Assembly: GCA_024734555.1 (NCBI GenBank)
Contig: JANPWX010000008.1
Span: 7,369,933-7,433,932 of the forward strand
Source: Trochalopteron elliotii
Taxonomy: Eukaryota; Chordata; Aves; Passeriformes; Leiothrichidae
Length of the DNA stretch: 64,000 bases
Direction: 5' to 3'
Under the pieces are notes generated by a model that had not been told where the DNA came from, did no database searches, and worked only from the letters and a program-made list of their open reading frames with translations. Numbering within the stretch: the first letter of the stretch is position 1; each line of letters begins with the position of its first letter. Below, piece by piece: positions 25,816-38,982 of this stretch. Made by a program: the position numbers and the translations under genes.

Positions 25816-28800
25816 TCTGTTCTCAGCTGCTCTGTAATAGCTATGGAGTGCCAACTTCCCTTACATCCCAAATTGTAGGAATGCTGACTCTCAAACTTGA
25901 GCTCATGCTAATTAACTTACAAATAAAAGTTTTTAAAAATGTTACTGTATCCCAGACATGTGATCCTTTTTTCCATTTATTTTTCTTTCCTTTGTTATTG
26001 TTTGAAAAAGCATCTGTGTGAGAATGCATGTTTAGCTGCTAATTAGATACTCAGTGTCTGATATTGTTAGAAACTGCTAAATACCAGATGGAAATGGCAG
26101 TGGTCTAACAACAATCTGAAAATGGAGTATCAATGACCAGAAACAATATAGGAAAATTTTAGTGTACAAGGCCCATTGAGTTTCTGTGAAAAGCACCTTA
26201 GTTTTTGGGCTGTCTCATCTTAATAAAAGGAGGACTAGAGAGAGTTAATCTTTTTTCTTTTCCCTTTGTTTGAGAGTGCACTGGCTCCAGCGGCAGCTGC
26301 ACAGGTGCAACAACAGACAGAGTGGGTTCATTTAAAAATTCAAATTAACAGAAAATGTATACATTATTCACTTGGCCCTAGTTATTACCCAGTTCTGCAC
26401 AGGAGGCAGAGCCCTGAGAACAGGTTTTGCCAGCTTTGTAAATCTTGGACTTTTCTCGTGTTTATCTGTTTACTGAGTACACAAAAGGATGCTGTTGTGC
26501 CACACAGGCACAGCCCAGCCATAGTAGAGCTGCCATGCTCTAAAATTAGGTGGAGGGGTTGTAGGCAGAGAACACTAAATCTAAGGCTATCTGGGACATG
26601 GATTGCAGAGACCAGAGTGGGTATGATTCTTGTGAGGGCTGTGGGAGGCTCCCATGCACAGAGATTTTTGTGTCTGGTTTCATTCTGCTCACCATTCCAT
26701 TCTCTGGCCTGCATCTGGATGTAGCATCATTTTTTCTTTCAAATACAAATATTGCACTGAATGAAAGCAATAGATTCTCATCTCTGCTCTTTAGTGGGCA
26801 GAGGTGATGAAATGTTTGTGCACCATGCAAGAAGATACTGAGCAGCATAGAGCTTTAAATAATTGAACTACATGTCATGCCCTACACTTTGTTGGTTGTA
26901 GTGATGAAAAGTATTTTTCTTAAGAATTTATCAAAAATATGCCTGATCATTCATTAATGCTTAAATCTTCTGACCCATTGACTAGTGATTAACACCACAG
27001 AATGGTAGGAAAATACAGACCTTGAAGCTGGTTGCTGAGCTTTATTATTGCTTTATATTCACAGAATTAAATTTAATTGAGTATAATTAAGACAATAGTT
27101 AGAATTTCTGGTTAGCACAATAGGTAATTTAAGAGCAGACACATGCTTACTGATGTAGTACATAAAGCTACACTGTAACCACAGGCTCCAGAATACACCA
27201 AACAATGTTCTGGACTTCATTAATCCCTTCAGCCATGGGATCTTTCCTAGAAATCACAGACCATGGGATGAGTGATTAGCAAGAAACGTCTATTTAATGT
27301 GCTGTGGTTAAAAACATAGTGAACCTTGCAAGTCTGTAAACACATTTCTAAGTAACATCCATTTAGTGATGCAGAGATTTCAAGAAATGTTAAGGTTTGG
27401 GTTTTTTTCCTGCAGCTCACTGTGGGATATCAACAAAAGAAGACATTAAATGTGTCACAGATTTCTGTAAGCTGAAAATGTAAATGTTTCATTTAGGCCA
27501 TTGCAAATTATTTAATTTTAAACTCAAGCTTTTTCCTTCTCATTTCAGTCTCTCTCAAGAAGGTTCATGTCTAATTAATTATCCTTCCAGGTTTTCATCT
27601 TGAAAATGTAAAAACAGGCTGACTTGCCTGTTTACAACTCTTTCCCCAGACAAACAGAAATTTAAAGTAACGAAATTTATCAAAAGAGATGTGAAAACTT
27701 CTTGGTTCCAAAAAATTGACTCTTTTACAGTGCAAAAAACTTTAAACAGCTTTTAACCAAGACACAATGTTCCTTGTATGCTTCAAATTCTGTTGGTGTG
27801 AATTCTGTGTTTGTGTCACTAAAATTAGATTCAAATTGGAGTGAAAGAATCCTATGTCTTTAGAACTGTTGCAGTTTATTATGTTAGGGTCTTTGAAGGC
27901 CCATACTTTTCCTAGCTGTACCTGTTCAGTGGAGTACAGCAGCAATACAAAATAAGTTCTGAAAAAGCTACAATTTAGTAGGTAGAATCAGCAGTAAAAA
28001 AGAAAACATTCCTTGGATTTGTTGTGTTGTAATGATGTTTTCCTGTGCCTAAATTATATTGACTGTTGTTCTTATTGAAGAGGAAATAAGTATGTGCTCG
28101 GAGCTACTCAGACAACTATTCATCATTCTCTCTGGCAACAGAAAGAATCCCCATGCCAGGATGCAAAATCCAGCAGCAGCTACAGCTGCATAATATCAGA
28201 AGCCTGTATTAAAAAACTCACAGGCAAATCAGAACCCAGTTTCCAGGCAGGATGAACTTCTTCACAAGCATTGCTTTAGGACATAACTCGGTTCTCAGAA
28301 CACCACAGTCTGCAACTTAATTCAAGTATTTAGGGGGAAAATAAGGGTCTTTGAAATATAAATAACACATTAAAAAATAACGTATTTTGTTCTTTATTGC
28401 TTCCTAGTGAAGCTTTGCTGGAGTACTGTGGTGAATAATAATAACATTTGTTCTTAAAATATGATGCTGACTTAATAATTATAGTAAATTAGGATGAGGA
28501 ACCCTGCTGTGAGAGGTGATGAAAACATCATTTTTTATAAGATAAAAATGAATATTGTGGATATTGTTGCTTGGTAAACCCACTGTTAATATCTCTAAGG
28601 GTAAATGACTCTTGCTTGGTTACTTTAATTTGTCGTGAATCGTATTGGTTCATAACCACTGACTTAAACCTGACTGCTGGTACAAAACAATAGGCTAAAA
28701 CTTTTGTCACCAGATTAGTGGCTTTATTTGGAGTCAGTTGGAAAAATTGACTATAAGGAACAAAGGAAAGAGGTGCAGAATGGCAAATTGAGTCTCAAGG

Positions 28801-30399
28801 ATGTCCAGACTGTCAAAGCTTGCACAGAAGGCTAAGAGCACTGCAACAGCCTCTCAGGGTGCAGAGAAGATAGAAATCCTCCTAACCTATATTCTGGCCA
28901 CACCTTGATTTATATCCTCTTGGCAGAACATTGAATATGGCTCCTCTTATCTTAAGTTAGCATATTTATATTTACTGCCAAACGGAGACAAACACAGCAA
29001 AAGTTAAATGAACACAAATGTCAGACAAGGACCTTCTTCCTTGACCATGAAAAGTAGAGTAACTGGGCTAAGATTAGCACCTAGTTTACAGAGTACAATT
29101 TCTGTCATGGTGGCTCAACCTCTCATTCATTTTTCATGGACTTCTATTATTTGAATTTTCTAATGGGAAACACTGTTTCTACAAGATAGTGCCAAAATTA
29201 AAACAATAAAAGAAAGTAACCATTAAACTATTTTATTCTTAACCAGATTTGAAAGCACTGTAAAATACTTGTCATTGCTAGTTTTCATATATTATTAAAA
29301 GCTTCCTATTCTTATTGTAATGACTATAGAAAATGTAGAACCTAATATGAGTTCAATAGAACTCTGAAAACACAAAAGCTTTATCAAGAAAAATGAGAGC
29401 ACTGCTTGGAAACAAAAGCTAATTAAAAAATTTCTTAAAAATGCCCTAGAGAGAGAGAAATGTACAGATAATAGTCACAGTCTGTTTAATATTGGCAAGT
29501 ATGTCTAATATGGCAGCACATTCAAACCAGCCTTTGCCTGTACAATCCAGCATCTAGCATGGTTATAATGATTAAATTTCGTAACATTTATTAGAAATCT
29601 TATGCCTATTAAATTACATATAAAACCATATCATCTTGAAGTATTACTGTTATTCACATTTACTGATCAGTGTCTCACAAATGTTTTCATTTGTTGGTTT
29701 AATGCATTTAATCTCATATTAATTTGGGAGAGCATTTAAGAGATACAACATTTAGGCAGCATACTTCTGTAAAGAAACAGGCATTTATTGGTCCCTCTTG
29801 AAAAAATAGTTGAAAAGAACTGGGTGAGTGAGATTTGTTAACATTGTTAAAGCTGAAAGAAAAAATATTTTTTATTCAAATTTTAGAGCTTCTCCAATAG
29901 TATCATATAATAATACACAAAATCACCCTATGGATCTGCATGAAATGTATTAGCAATGTAACTTATGGCCTACTATCTCCAGGATTTTATATCCTAATAT
30001 GAAATAATTTTGTTAATATATTTTTCCATCTCTAGCCTTTATTGTTGGGTGAGTAGATGTAATAGCATGCCATATTTTGTGTCTTTTAACAAAACAGGTT
30101 TTCTTTTGCCAAAATACTACCTACAAGTTATCTGCAGCCACCATAACAAAAACCAAATCTGTGCAGTTTTTCTCCTTCCCCTTCTACAGGAAAATAAGTC
30201 CTTTATAGAAAAGGAATGAACACATTCTATAGTTTATGTATGGCCTCCCACACAGTAAAACAACACATCAAATCACACTGGCTCCTACTGGGTCTCACAG
30301 TAACATTGACAGAAACAGGGCTCTAAAGGCAAACAAACTTTCTACCAAGTGAAACCCCGACTGCTTCAATGGGCCTTAAATGCCCTGATCAGTCACACT
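25816..30399. other. Noncoding stretch, no gene recognised
   Basis: The longest open frame (152 codons on +, 26266-26724) has no domain and competes with long minus-strand frames over the same bases, so I do not call it. The AT-rich segment 29460-29760 is compositionally similar to conserved noncoding elements. A weak 'cacagaatggt...gaccttgaag' stretch at about 26996-27029 could be a decayed reverse CR1 3' end, but it is too diverged to call. Confidence 0.6.
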
Positions 30400-30770
30400 T
30401 GTGCCTCCCCACATTCACCTCCCCGCAGCCTCTAAAGCTCAGCCTGAGGCTGCTGCCCCTTTCTTTGGCTGTCCTCTTTTGGTGCTGGTGCTCCCCTTGA
30501 GCCAGGGCTTGTCCTGAGGTGTGGATTTCTGTTCGACTGCAGGCCCACCTCACCACCTTATGAGCTGGACTCTTGGTTGGACCTGGCCACCCACCCCCAG
30601 GGCATTCCCCCTGGCTGAAGCTTGGCATGGTGTTCCCTCTGCTCCAGGCTCCCCCTGCTCAGGGAGCACTGCTGCCCTGGCTGCTCCCTGACACACTGAA
30701 CTGCAATGACCTCACCTGACACGGAAGAAGGGACAGGCACTGGACTTGAGCATGCTGGCAGGGACATGCA
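30400..30770. other. GC-richer patch, no gene recognised
   Basis: About 370 bases rich in CCTGCT, CTGCCC and CCCC words interrupt AT-rich DNA. The minus-strand frames at 30389-30628 and 30558-30767 overlap in different registers and look spurious. The sharp composition change suggests an inserted, degraded element, or a regulatory patch. No terminal repeats were identified. Confidence 0.4.
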
Positions 30771-32282
30771 AGAGGTAGTTAATTCTATGCTCTTTTAATC
30801 TTCCTGTTGTCAAAAGTGTATTAATAATTAAGCTGGCAGTATTTCCACAAAGCAAAGCTGGGAAACACATTTATTTACTTGTATGCCTTGAAAATACATA
30901 ATGCTAATTATTCTAGCTCTTTTTTTGTATTACAAGACAAAATTTTCTGCCCCTCGCCCTGTATCCAATTGGAATCACAGAGTTTGTTCTGTTCTAAAGA
31001 CTAATATTTTACTTTGGAGTACATTTACCTATCTATCTTGATAGATGGATAGGTAGATGCATTTCTACCTGTCCCCCTATTCCTGTATATCTTTGCATTT
31101 TTACATCTAGCAAAGCTTGTTTTTAAGTAACTGTACAGAATCAACTTCTTTATTGTTTAATATTGTTTTATGTTAGAGACCTTGAAAGGAAATTGCATCT
31201 GACTTGGAAATTACAGGGATTTTTAGAAGTTTAATGCTGATGAACACACGTACAATACTACATTTATTTGGGACGTCTCTCTACCGCTAATTACTGAAAC
31301 CCATAAAATCTGTTATTGGCAATTTCTTGTGACAGGCAATTGGTTTTCAAGCTTTCTATGAGCTAAAAGTGCTGCAAAAATACAACCTGGTTAGTGACAG
31401 AACTTAAATACAAACACTAAAGTTATTTCAGACCCTTAAAACGTCAGTGTATTTATACTCATGATATAGCATGCTGTCCAGTCTTGCTGGTGAGCAAAAA
31501 ACTTATCTGTCCAGACCATCAAAGCCTCCTCTGAGGGCAATTAATATAATTTTAATTTTTTTTAATTTGCTTTTTGTTGAAGTAGTTAAAAAACAATAGA
31601 GTAAATGAAAAGTTTTGACTTCAGAGCCAGATATATGCATCAAAGAAGGGAAATGACAAAACTGCAATTACTGTGACAAACTTAATTATCATCATGGGCT
31701 CTGGAGTCTTACTCATAGAGGAGAGTAAGGAAAAGGGAACTAGGAGAGAAAAAAAATTACTTTTCAAGGTAAATACTTGTTTTCAAATTCTGTGTTTAAT
31801 CTGATTTCTGTATTTGGGGAAACAGCTTAGCTATAGAAGTGTTGTTCTAGCACAGCAGTGCTGCAGACAGCTGTCTATGCATACTTCATGTCACTTAGCA
31901 ATGACGTGTGCAGACACTGCCACTAACCCACGTGGCACAGATCCTACTGCCAATAATTTTCCTGTACTTCTGCAGTGATGGAGCTTGTGGTATGCATGGG
32001 ATTGCTGTTGCTGCTGTGTGCATGCAATGCACTCCAATGCTGGAGTGCTCACTGGAGATCAAACCAATTTGGGGTTTTGTTTAGTTTTAATAGAAGTGTA
32101 ATACTATTATACCTTTGTATTTGGAAGTAAATCCTCTGTGCTTTATCCATTCCCTCTCCTTTTTATTGAAAGAAGGTGAAAATCACTCCCAAACTCCACT
32201 TTTCCTGGTTTTTATATGTTAAATTTACCTCTGAATATTAAGCTTGGGCTATTACACTGAGAATTGTGGTTACACTGCCAGC

Positions 32283-32318
32283 AGCTGAAACTGTGATTCC
32301 AGCTGAAGCTCTGATTCC
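32283..32318 (+). repeat. Tandem duplication of an 18-bp unit
   Basis: AGCTGAAACTGTGATTCC is followed directly by AGCTGAAGCTCTGATTCC, two copies that differ at two positions. A simple local duplication. Confidence 0.85.
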
Positions 32319-33619
32319 AAACTGTAGCCTTTTTTCTTTGTAGTTCTGAGGCAGGTGGGGAAAAAGGAGTGAGCAATAACAGGTCACAAATTCTAACCAG
32401 ATTTCAGTGATCTGTGTACTGTAGTCTCAGAGCAGCATGGTGACATGTACATAACAAAAAGAGAAGGTTTCTATTATTAAGTCAAATGAGTTTGTTTCAT
32501 GTTTTATCAAACATTTCGATAACCTTCTTTGTGCCTTAAGAGAATATATTCAACATCACATATGTTAGATTCTCATTCTGAGAAGGAATTCCTTCACAAT
32601 CTCAAACAGGGAGAGGCCGAGAACAATCTTTGTCCTTCAAAGTATAAAAGTGAAAGGAAAGTCACCACTAGTACAGTTACGAACATCTTATTCTTAGTTA
32701 ACTTTGGAATCACATGCAAGTTGGAAGCAGCTGTCAAATATTTGGCCTTGTTTTTGATGAGTACTTCCTTTCCGTGTCTTGTAGAAATGTGGTTATAAGT
32801 CATCTGTACCTTTGATTAACTTTGCTATGGAAAGTACTTCTGGTGGTTACAAATAATCCGTGGCTGGGCAAAATACTCCAGATAGTACCTATGGTCCAGC
32901 AAAACCATTCCAGCTTTTAGTTCAACATTGGATGGTCAAGTCTGTAATTCACTTTATGTAATTAACATTATAACTCTTGGCAAATCACTGCTCTGGTCTG
33001 TTACTCTGTGTTTGTTTGCATTTTCCTTTGCAAGACTGTCTTTGCGGTCTTCCAGAATAAAGTTGACAATAATTATGTGCCATGCATCACAGGCGATTCC
33101 AATTGCTCTTTGATGCCTTAACTAATAATGCATGCCTAGAAAGTATCTATTTATTTCCAGGTGGTTTTAATTTCATGAATATCAGAAACAAACATGTAGC
33201 TCCCTCTGAATGTCTGCACATATTTGAAAAAAGAGAAATATTTCAAAAAGATGATCTTCCCTTCCTGCTTCTAGTCTTGTTTCTGTGACTAATAGTCATT
33301 AGAACATCAGATTTCCTCTGCAGGTAGAATAGTGTGATAATGTTCACAAAACAGGGAAAAGTGTATTTTGAAAAGCAGTGGATAAATTTAAGTCCTGTCA
33401 AGAAGCTAGATGTTGTCAATATTTAAAGTAACCTGCCATGACTTGGCAAGCTACTGCTGCCATTTGTATTCACTACTTCAGCTTCTTGTAAAAGCAAACA
33501 GCAACAAAACATTTCAGGCAAAATAAGCCTTAAACACAGGAACTGCCTGTGTTTCCCATCACTAGTATTTGGTAGAAGGAAGCGGAAAATAAGCACTGAT
33601 AATTACTAGAAGAGAAAAA

Positions 33620-33667
33620 ACCCAAGCAAGCAACACTTTATTCTCATTTCTCTTTGCTTGCTTGGGT
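33620..33667. repeat. Perfect 14-bp inverted repeat with 20-base loop
   Basis: The arm ACCCAAGCAAGCAA at 33620-33633 is the exact reverse complement of TTGCTTGCTTGGGT at 33654-33667. The 20-base loop is pyrimidine-rich. The stem is too short for a typical miRNA precursor, and no target-site duplication or terminal-repeat element is evident. It may form a hairpin in DNA or RNA. Confidence 0.9.
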
Positions 33668-33987
33668 CCATCTCATAGGTTCTTAAATTGGTGCAACCAC
33701 ATTTTACCAATCTTAGAGTTTATAATCCCAAATATTGGACAGAAGGCACCTGAAGGGGAAGGTGGAGGGTCCAGTAGTAATGCTGGCTATAAGCTTGATT
33801 CATTTAACCACTAGTGAGTAAAGAGTTATGTTACTCCAGATTAAAAGCAAACCAAACTATATTATGTTAACAGCCAAGGACACCTAATAATGTGTAGCCC
33901 TTGTTTTTCTTACTGGTGGTATTTTCAGTGACATAGGTGACAAGAAAAAACGCCAGTAGTTTTGAGTATCTTCTGTTTGTGTCCTAG

Positions 33988-34045
33988 GAATGGCTCTGGC
34001 GAATGACAATGGTGTGGATGGCACGGATGCATTCTGAAAAAGGAG
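33988..34045 (+). other. Candidate 58-bp internal exon, gene unknown
   Basis: The block is preceded by a pyrimidine-rich tract ending in TGTGTCCTAG (33978-33987) and followed by a near-consensus donor GTAAGAGT starting at 34046. It holds several CpG dinucleotides in otherwise CpG-poor DNA. One frame is fully open (E-W-L-W-R-M-T-M-V-W-M-A-R-M-H). Another holds a short ATG-started 15-codon frame ending in TGA, so an untranslated or lncRNA exon is equally possible. At 58 bases it would shift the frame. I do not recognise the peptide. Confidence 0.3.
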
Positions 34046-37000
34046 GTAAGAGTTTACACTTTGCTTTTAAAGGACATAAAATATTCTTTATGAAACTTTA
34101 TTGAATTGGTGCTTTTGGAAGCTGAGTGTGATTCCATATGCAATGTGATGTATTGCATTTTAAGCTGCATGTAAGCATAATAGTCCTCCTGTTCAATTAT
34201 ATTTATGCTTTAACTTCTCAAATAATTGGAGCGTCTACCTTCAGTCATCACTGATTTTTAAAATTCATGTTAATCTTTCTAAGGTAAAAGTATTAAACAT
34301 TAATATGGATCTATTGAATTTTTAACTTTTTTGAAGAGTAACCTGCTATTTTTGAGGGATCACCCATGATATTTTGAAAATAGTTCTATATATGAAGGTT
34401 TTTCTAGCTTGTGCACAGAGGAGATTTATAAAGCAAGCCACCCATTTGTAGAAAAAAATAGAAATGAAAATCCTTTAATAAAGATGCCTCTGTAGATACT
34501 TCACAGGAGAGGGGAAAAAAGGACAAAAGATAAAAGCAGAGAGATTAATTCTGGAGATTGGTACTGAAAATGCAACCCTGTATTTTCTGCACAGATTTAC
34601 AAACAACAAGGAAACCTGGGATTTAATGCTGCATTTCTCCATGTTCTTAATGGCATTAGCTCTTTATGAGTCAGGAAGCAGATACCAGACTGTGCAATAG
34701 CTTTATCAAGTCTGAGAGCTTCACAATAAGAATGTTTGATTATATTTCTGAAATAATTTACTCATCAAACAGTGCTATTAAATGTAGGATACTTTTACCT
34801 TTACCTTTTCTATTGTTGTTTTCACATTCTATTTTGCTGGCAATAAATCATTTTGAGGCAATTCATTTTTTACACATTGAGAGATAGACAGCAGATCCTG
34901 AACTGAGCAGATGACACATAAAATTCAGAGACATGTCAGTCACATTTAAACATGCGGCCAACTCCTACAGCAGATCATTCCAGTGGAAAAAATAGTTTCT
35001 CTCCAGTTCTCTATCCATGTCAAGCTGAAATAGAATTTTATTTTTGTTCACCTGCATGAGGAATTTTTTATGCGTGTTCTGCATTTTGTCACAGAGTAGT
35101 AATAAAAGAATAACCAATATGCATATCAAAAGTACAGGGCTCATAGCCCAAAGACCAGACTTTTGACCAATACTGCCTGGATTATCCAGTGTTTCCCAAT
35201 TAGGAGACATATTTGACAAATGAAAATCATGAACATTGTTTCTTATTACAGTAAGGAAACATAATGTTTCAGACATTGACATTCACCTTTGGGCATCAGC
35301 TAGGATTTTGAGAATAAACTTGAGCAGCCTTGAGTCCATGAGAGAAGAAGCAGGCAAACCAGAGCTAGCCTGGAGCTCTGCTCTCCTGCAGATTGTAACA
35401 CTCACTGCGGAACAGGACTGACACCTCCAGCGCTGTTCCTCAGGGCCAGATTTGTTTGAAGGAATTTACTTGTTTTGATAAAACATATATAACTAAGACT
35501 ATTTAATGAAGTAGGAAAATCCCATCAAAGATAAGCTTTCATTGACAAACACTGATGTTGGAGTTTCTTGGCACATAAGAAAGTTTGCTGCATCTTCCTT
35601 TTTACACATTTAAGGAACTGTTTCTGCGCTGTGGTGTTCAAGCCTGACTTACTAGTGTTGTTCAGTATCTTTTTGTTGTATGCAGCCAAAGCTGGGCTGT
35701 AGAATGTAGTTGCACTGGATTTTAGCTTTGAACTGTCCCAAGCAGTCAGTCTGAAGTGTTAATTTTGCCCCTTGGTCTGTAAGGGATGCTAAGCGATATC
35801 TGCAGTAGTTGTGTATGTTTCTGCTGTCTCTCTTCTTTAGTGTTAAAATTTGCACTGTACAATTCTGAAATATTTCTCTGAACTTTTGCATCTATTATTT
35901 CAGGTAATAGTTTTAAAGAGAAGCCTTACAGTATCACATGTTTCAGGGCATCACTATGGAGTTTTTATGGGTATTAGGCAAAAATTCCAAACATTGCTGA
36001 GAAGCAGCGTGTTGTGAAGCTCAAGTGCTGTTTGCTATGCATCAAAGATGTGCAGATTTTGATAGGTAATGTCTTCAGTATTTCCTTAGTTATAATTATT
36101 ATTCTAGTGGGAATGTGCTTTTTTCTTTAATGCAGCCTCTCTCTGCTGGAAAGTTTGTGATGAGTGTATTTCCTTTCTTTGATGCTAATCGTTAAATTTA
36201 ATTGTAAATGGGAGTAAAAATGGACACAAGTGTGACAGATGTGACTTTCTAAATTGACACTTGTGGCAGAAGCTCTTTGCACATCTTCATAACAGAACAT
36301 CACCAGTATTTCCCTTAAGTAACACCATGGCTCTTGTCAAGCACTTTCCCAAAAGAAAGTGACAGTTATTTAGGCCATAGCTCTGGTTCTCCCTGGCTGC
36401 TGCTGCTGCACACTCCATCACCAGGTGACATTACAGTGCTGCAGCCAGGAGACTTCCATTTTAGTGCTAAAAAGCCCTTTAAGAGAGAGGGCATGGGAAT
36501 TAAGATAGACCTTTTTGGCATATGAGAAAACCCCCAGGATGCTTTCCTTCATGCAGAAAATGTATCTGCCTCTCTCTAAAATCTCGGCAAGGTGCAGCAT
36601 ACGTTCTTTAGCTAGGTGTAATAATCAAGGTATTGTCACATGCTGGCACTTTGTGTTTCCTGGGGTGTGTTTCTTTCTAATGCTTTCAGTTAAAGCACAT
36701 TAAACCATAAACATAAATAATAAAAAAAAAGCTTGTATCTATAATACTTCAAGAAGTTTTATTTTATTAATTTTATTTAAATGTTATGCATACCAAACCT
36801 CTGCATTAATTTCCATCTTCTTCTGTTCCTCTGTGAAGTAAAACTGTGTGGGACCTGGGGTCAAAAGGGAAGAGAAAGCCAGAAAGTTTTTTGTTGTTAA
36901 GCTTTTTGCACATTATATTATAAGGGGGGCTAAATGTCTCTAGTTTGAAAAGTAGTTTACTTGTGGACCTGAAAAAAAGCTTTCATAATTCTATTAGAGA

Positions 37001-38954
37001 GTTGTAAGACATTTTGCAGAGTAACAAAATTGTACGACTTTTGTCAAATGTTCAGAGAGCAAGTAAAGCTAATGCAGTCAAGCAAGAGAATCAAGGGCAT
37101 TTCTTAAGCTCTGGAAGCAGAGTATGGTACTTGCAAGGATTTCTAACTGCAGACTTGAGAACTACACATGGGTGCATATATATCCAGTTTTTGTGATTTA
37201 TGTTGACAGGGCATATGCTACCAATGCTGCGAATTATTTTCCCCTGACATAAAGGTCTCTCAATAATTGAAATTTGACCTGAACATGAGGGATTGGTTGG
37301 GGTAGCTCAGTATTATCAAATTTTCCATAAATTTCTTGAATGGATTGACCTTTAGCATCTTTTTAAAACTCTAATATTTCCCACTGCATCTCTGTGATAG
37401 CCTGAATTTGTAACTCTCCCTCTCTAGCAGGAGATGGAGATTAAATGTGTGCTTATGCTTTTCTTCTCTCCCTCTCTACCCTCCTGCCAAGTTCTGGAAG
37501 CATTGGTCATAGGTGACAGTTTTCAGCTCCTTTTAACAAAAGAATTGGTGAGATGAGTTCCATCTAATGCACTGACATTTTATGATGAATAAATCTTAAT
37601 TTACTCTCTGAATCTTTAAATGATTGAGCTTTTTTTTTGGTGAAGATATTGATCTCTCCCCTTCCTTTTTTTGTTGTTGTTGTACTGAGGTGTTTTTTCT
37701 TTTAATTGTTACAAATTTCCTTTGTGCATGCGAACAATTTCAGGACAGTGCTTCTCCATTTCTGGAGTCCATGGCAGTTTCTCATGATCAAGATAGCCTG
37801 TAGGTGTTAATATATGGATCAGGAATTTCTCCCACTGATCGCTGGTTTTCCATGAGTGTGTACATGGGCATCCCGCATTTGTCCTTGTAATTTTTTTGTG
37901 AGCTTTTCTGTAGACAAGAAATATGAGTTTACTTTTGTGGAATGGGTAGTTTATGTACTGAGTGTCCTCCCCTTCAATTTTGATCATTGCTGGCTGCTAC
38001 TGAGAACCTTTCATTTTAGCTGTATTTGTCAAGAACGAAGAATTTGTGCTTTTGAAGGCGTTTCAGCAGGCTCCTGCTGGTTCAGACTCACAGGGGTCTC
38101 GAGCATGATTGTTTCTTTGGGGCTTCCTGACTCCTTGAGGTGTGCCTGTGAACACCTCCTCTCCCTTAGTTATTCGCACAGGTACATTCTGCCTTCAGTT
38201 ATTTTTGCAGCTCTTGTGAGCAATAGGAATGGCATGTCACACACCATTTGAAATGCATCTATATATATAAATATGTTTTTTAAGAGTAGCCAGTTCTAGA
38301 AGGGTGGAAACAGCTATGAAACAAAGCATCTGGGGGAGAGAATTTAGTCAGACAAATGAGAATGATGATGGGGACATCATCTCTTTAAGACAACTTCCTG
38401 TAGGTAACGATGTGTGTTTTAAAGCCTTAACAAAAAAGTAGAACATACAGGTTCTTGCTTATTGTTTCTGGGAATGTTCAGTGCACTTCTGGAAGATTTA
38501 TATACTTGTAATTTTGGGGAGTGAAATACAAATCTTTTTTTTTTTTTTAATTGCATCTCATTTTGAGCAAATATACTGTAGTGTAATTTGGTCTATACAT
38601 ATGTAAAAAGTGTTTTTCTTATCTCTGAACATATCTGTTGAAGTGGGGTGTAGAAATTCCTTGGTAAAAATATTTGTGGAAGTTAAAATGTTGTACATAG
38701 TATATCTGGAATTTTGACATGCCAGGAGACATTCACTGTAGCCATTTGTAACTGTATCAGGGGCTTGTTCAGGATGTTTTTCAGCAACCTATTTTGGTGT
38801 AATTCTACTCGGTAAAATCTCTTTTAGTGCTGGTGTTGTATGCTTATTATAAACTCCAATACAGTCACAGTAGAACACAGTTTCATTAGCTCTAAATGTT
38901 AGCTGCATATGGGCCCCTCCTAGAGAAATAGCATTTTTGGCAAATATACTCGGG
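34046..38954. other. Noncoding stretch, no gene recognised
   Basis: Open frames are all at most 131 codons and show no domain. A short CTG run lies at about 36397-36409, and a long T run occurs near 38535-38549. The + frame of 131 codons at 37856-38251 overlaps an antisense frame at 37709-37987 and is not called. No promoter or CpG island is seen. Confidence 0.6.
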
Positions 38955-38982
38955 CTTTTGGTTTTTTTGTGTGGGGGGTGGC
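38955..38982 (+). repeat. G/T-only island 2, left fragment before the gap
   Basis: After 'cgggc' the + strand becomes almost pure T and G (TTTTGG, TTTTTTT, GGGGGG) and runs straight into the N block. It has the same texture as the sequence after the gap. Confidence 0.9.

Larger units (their letters stand above)
30771..33987. other. Noncoding stretch, no gene recognised
   Basis: This stretch contains an imperfect inverted repeat of ATCTATC/GATAGAT type near 31027-31056 and a tandem duplication of an 18-base unit at 32283-32318. Segments at 31255-31345 and 31625-31710 contain homeodomain-like AATTA cores. No open frame has a recognisable domain. Confidence 0.6.

Noticed and set aside
26266..26724. 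152-codon open frame on the + strand
   Set aside because: No recognisable domain, and minus-strand frames of 100-109 codons cover the same bases. No splice or promoter context.
26996..27035. Possible reverse CR1 tail ('cacagaatggtaggaaaatacagaccttgaag')
   Set aside because: Only a partial resemblance, and no upstream CR1 sequence continues it.
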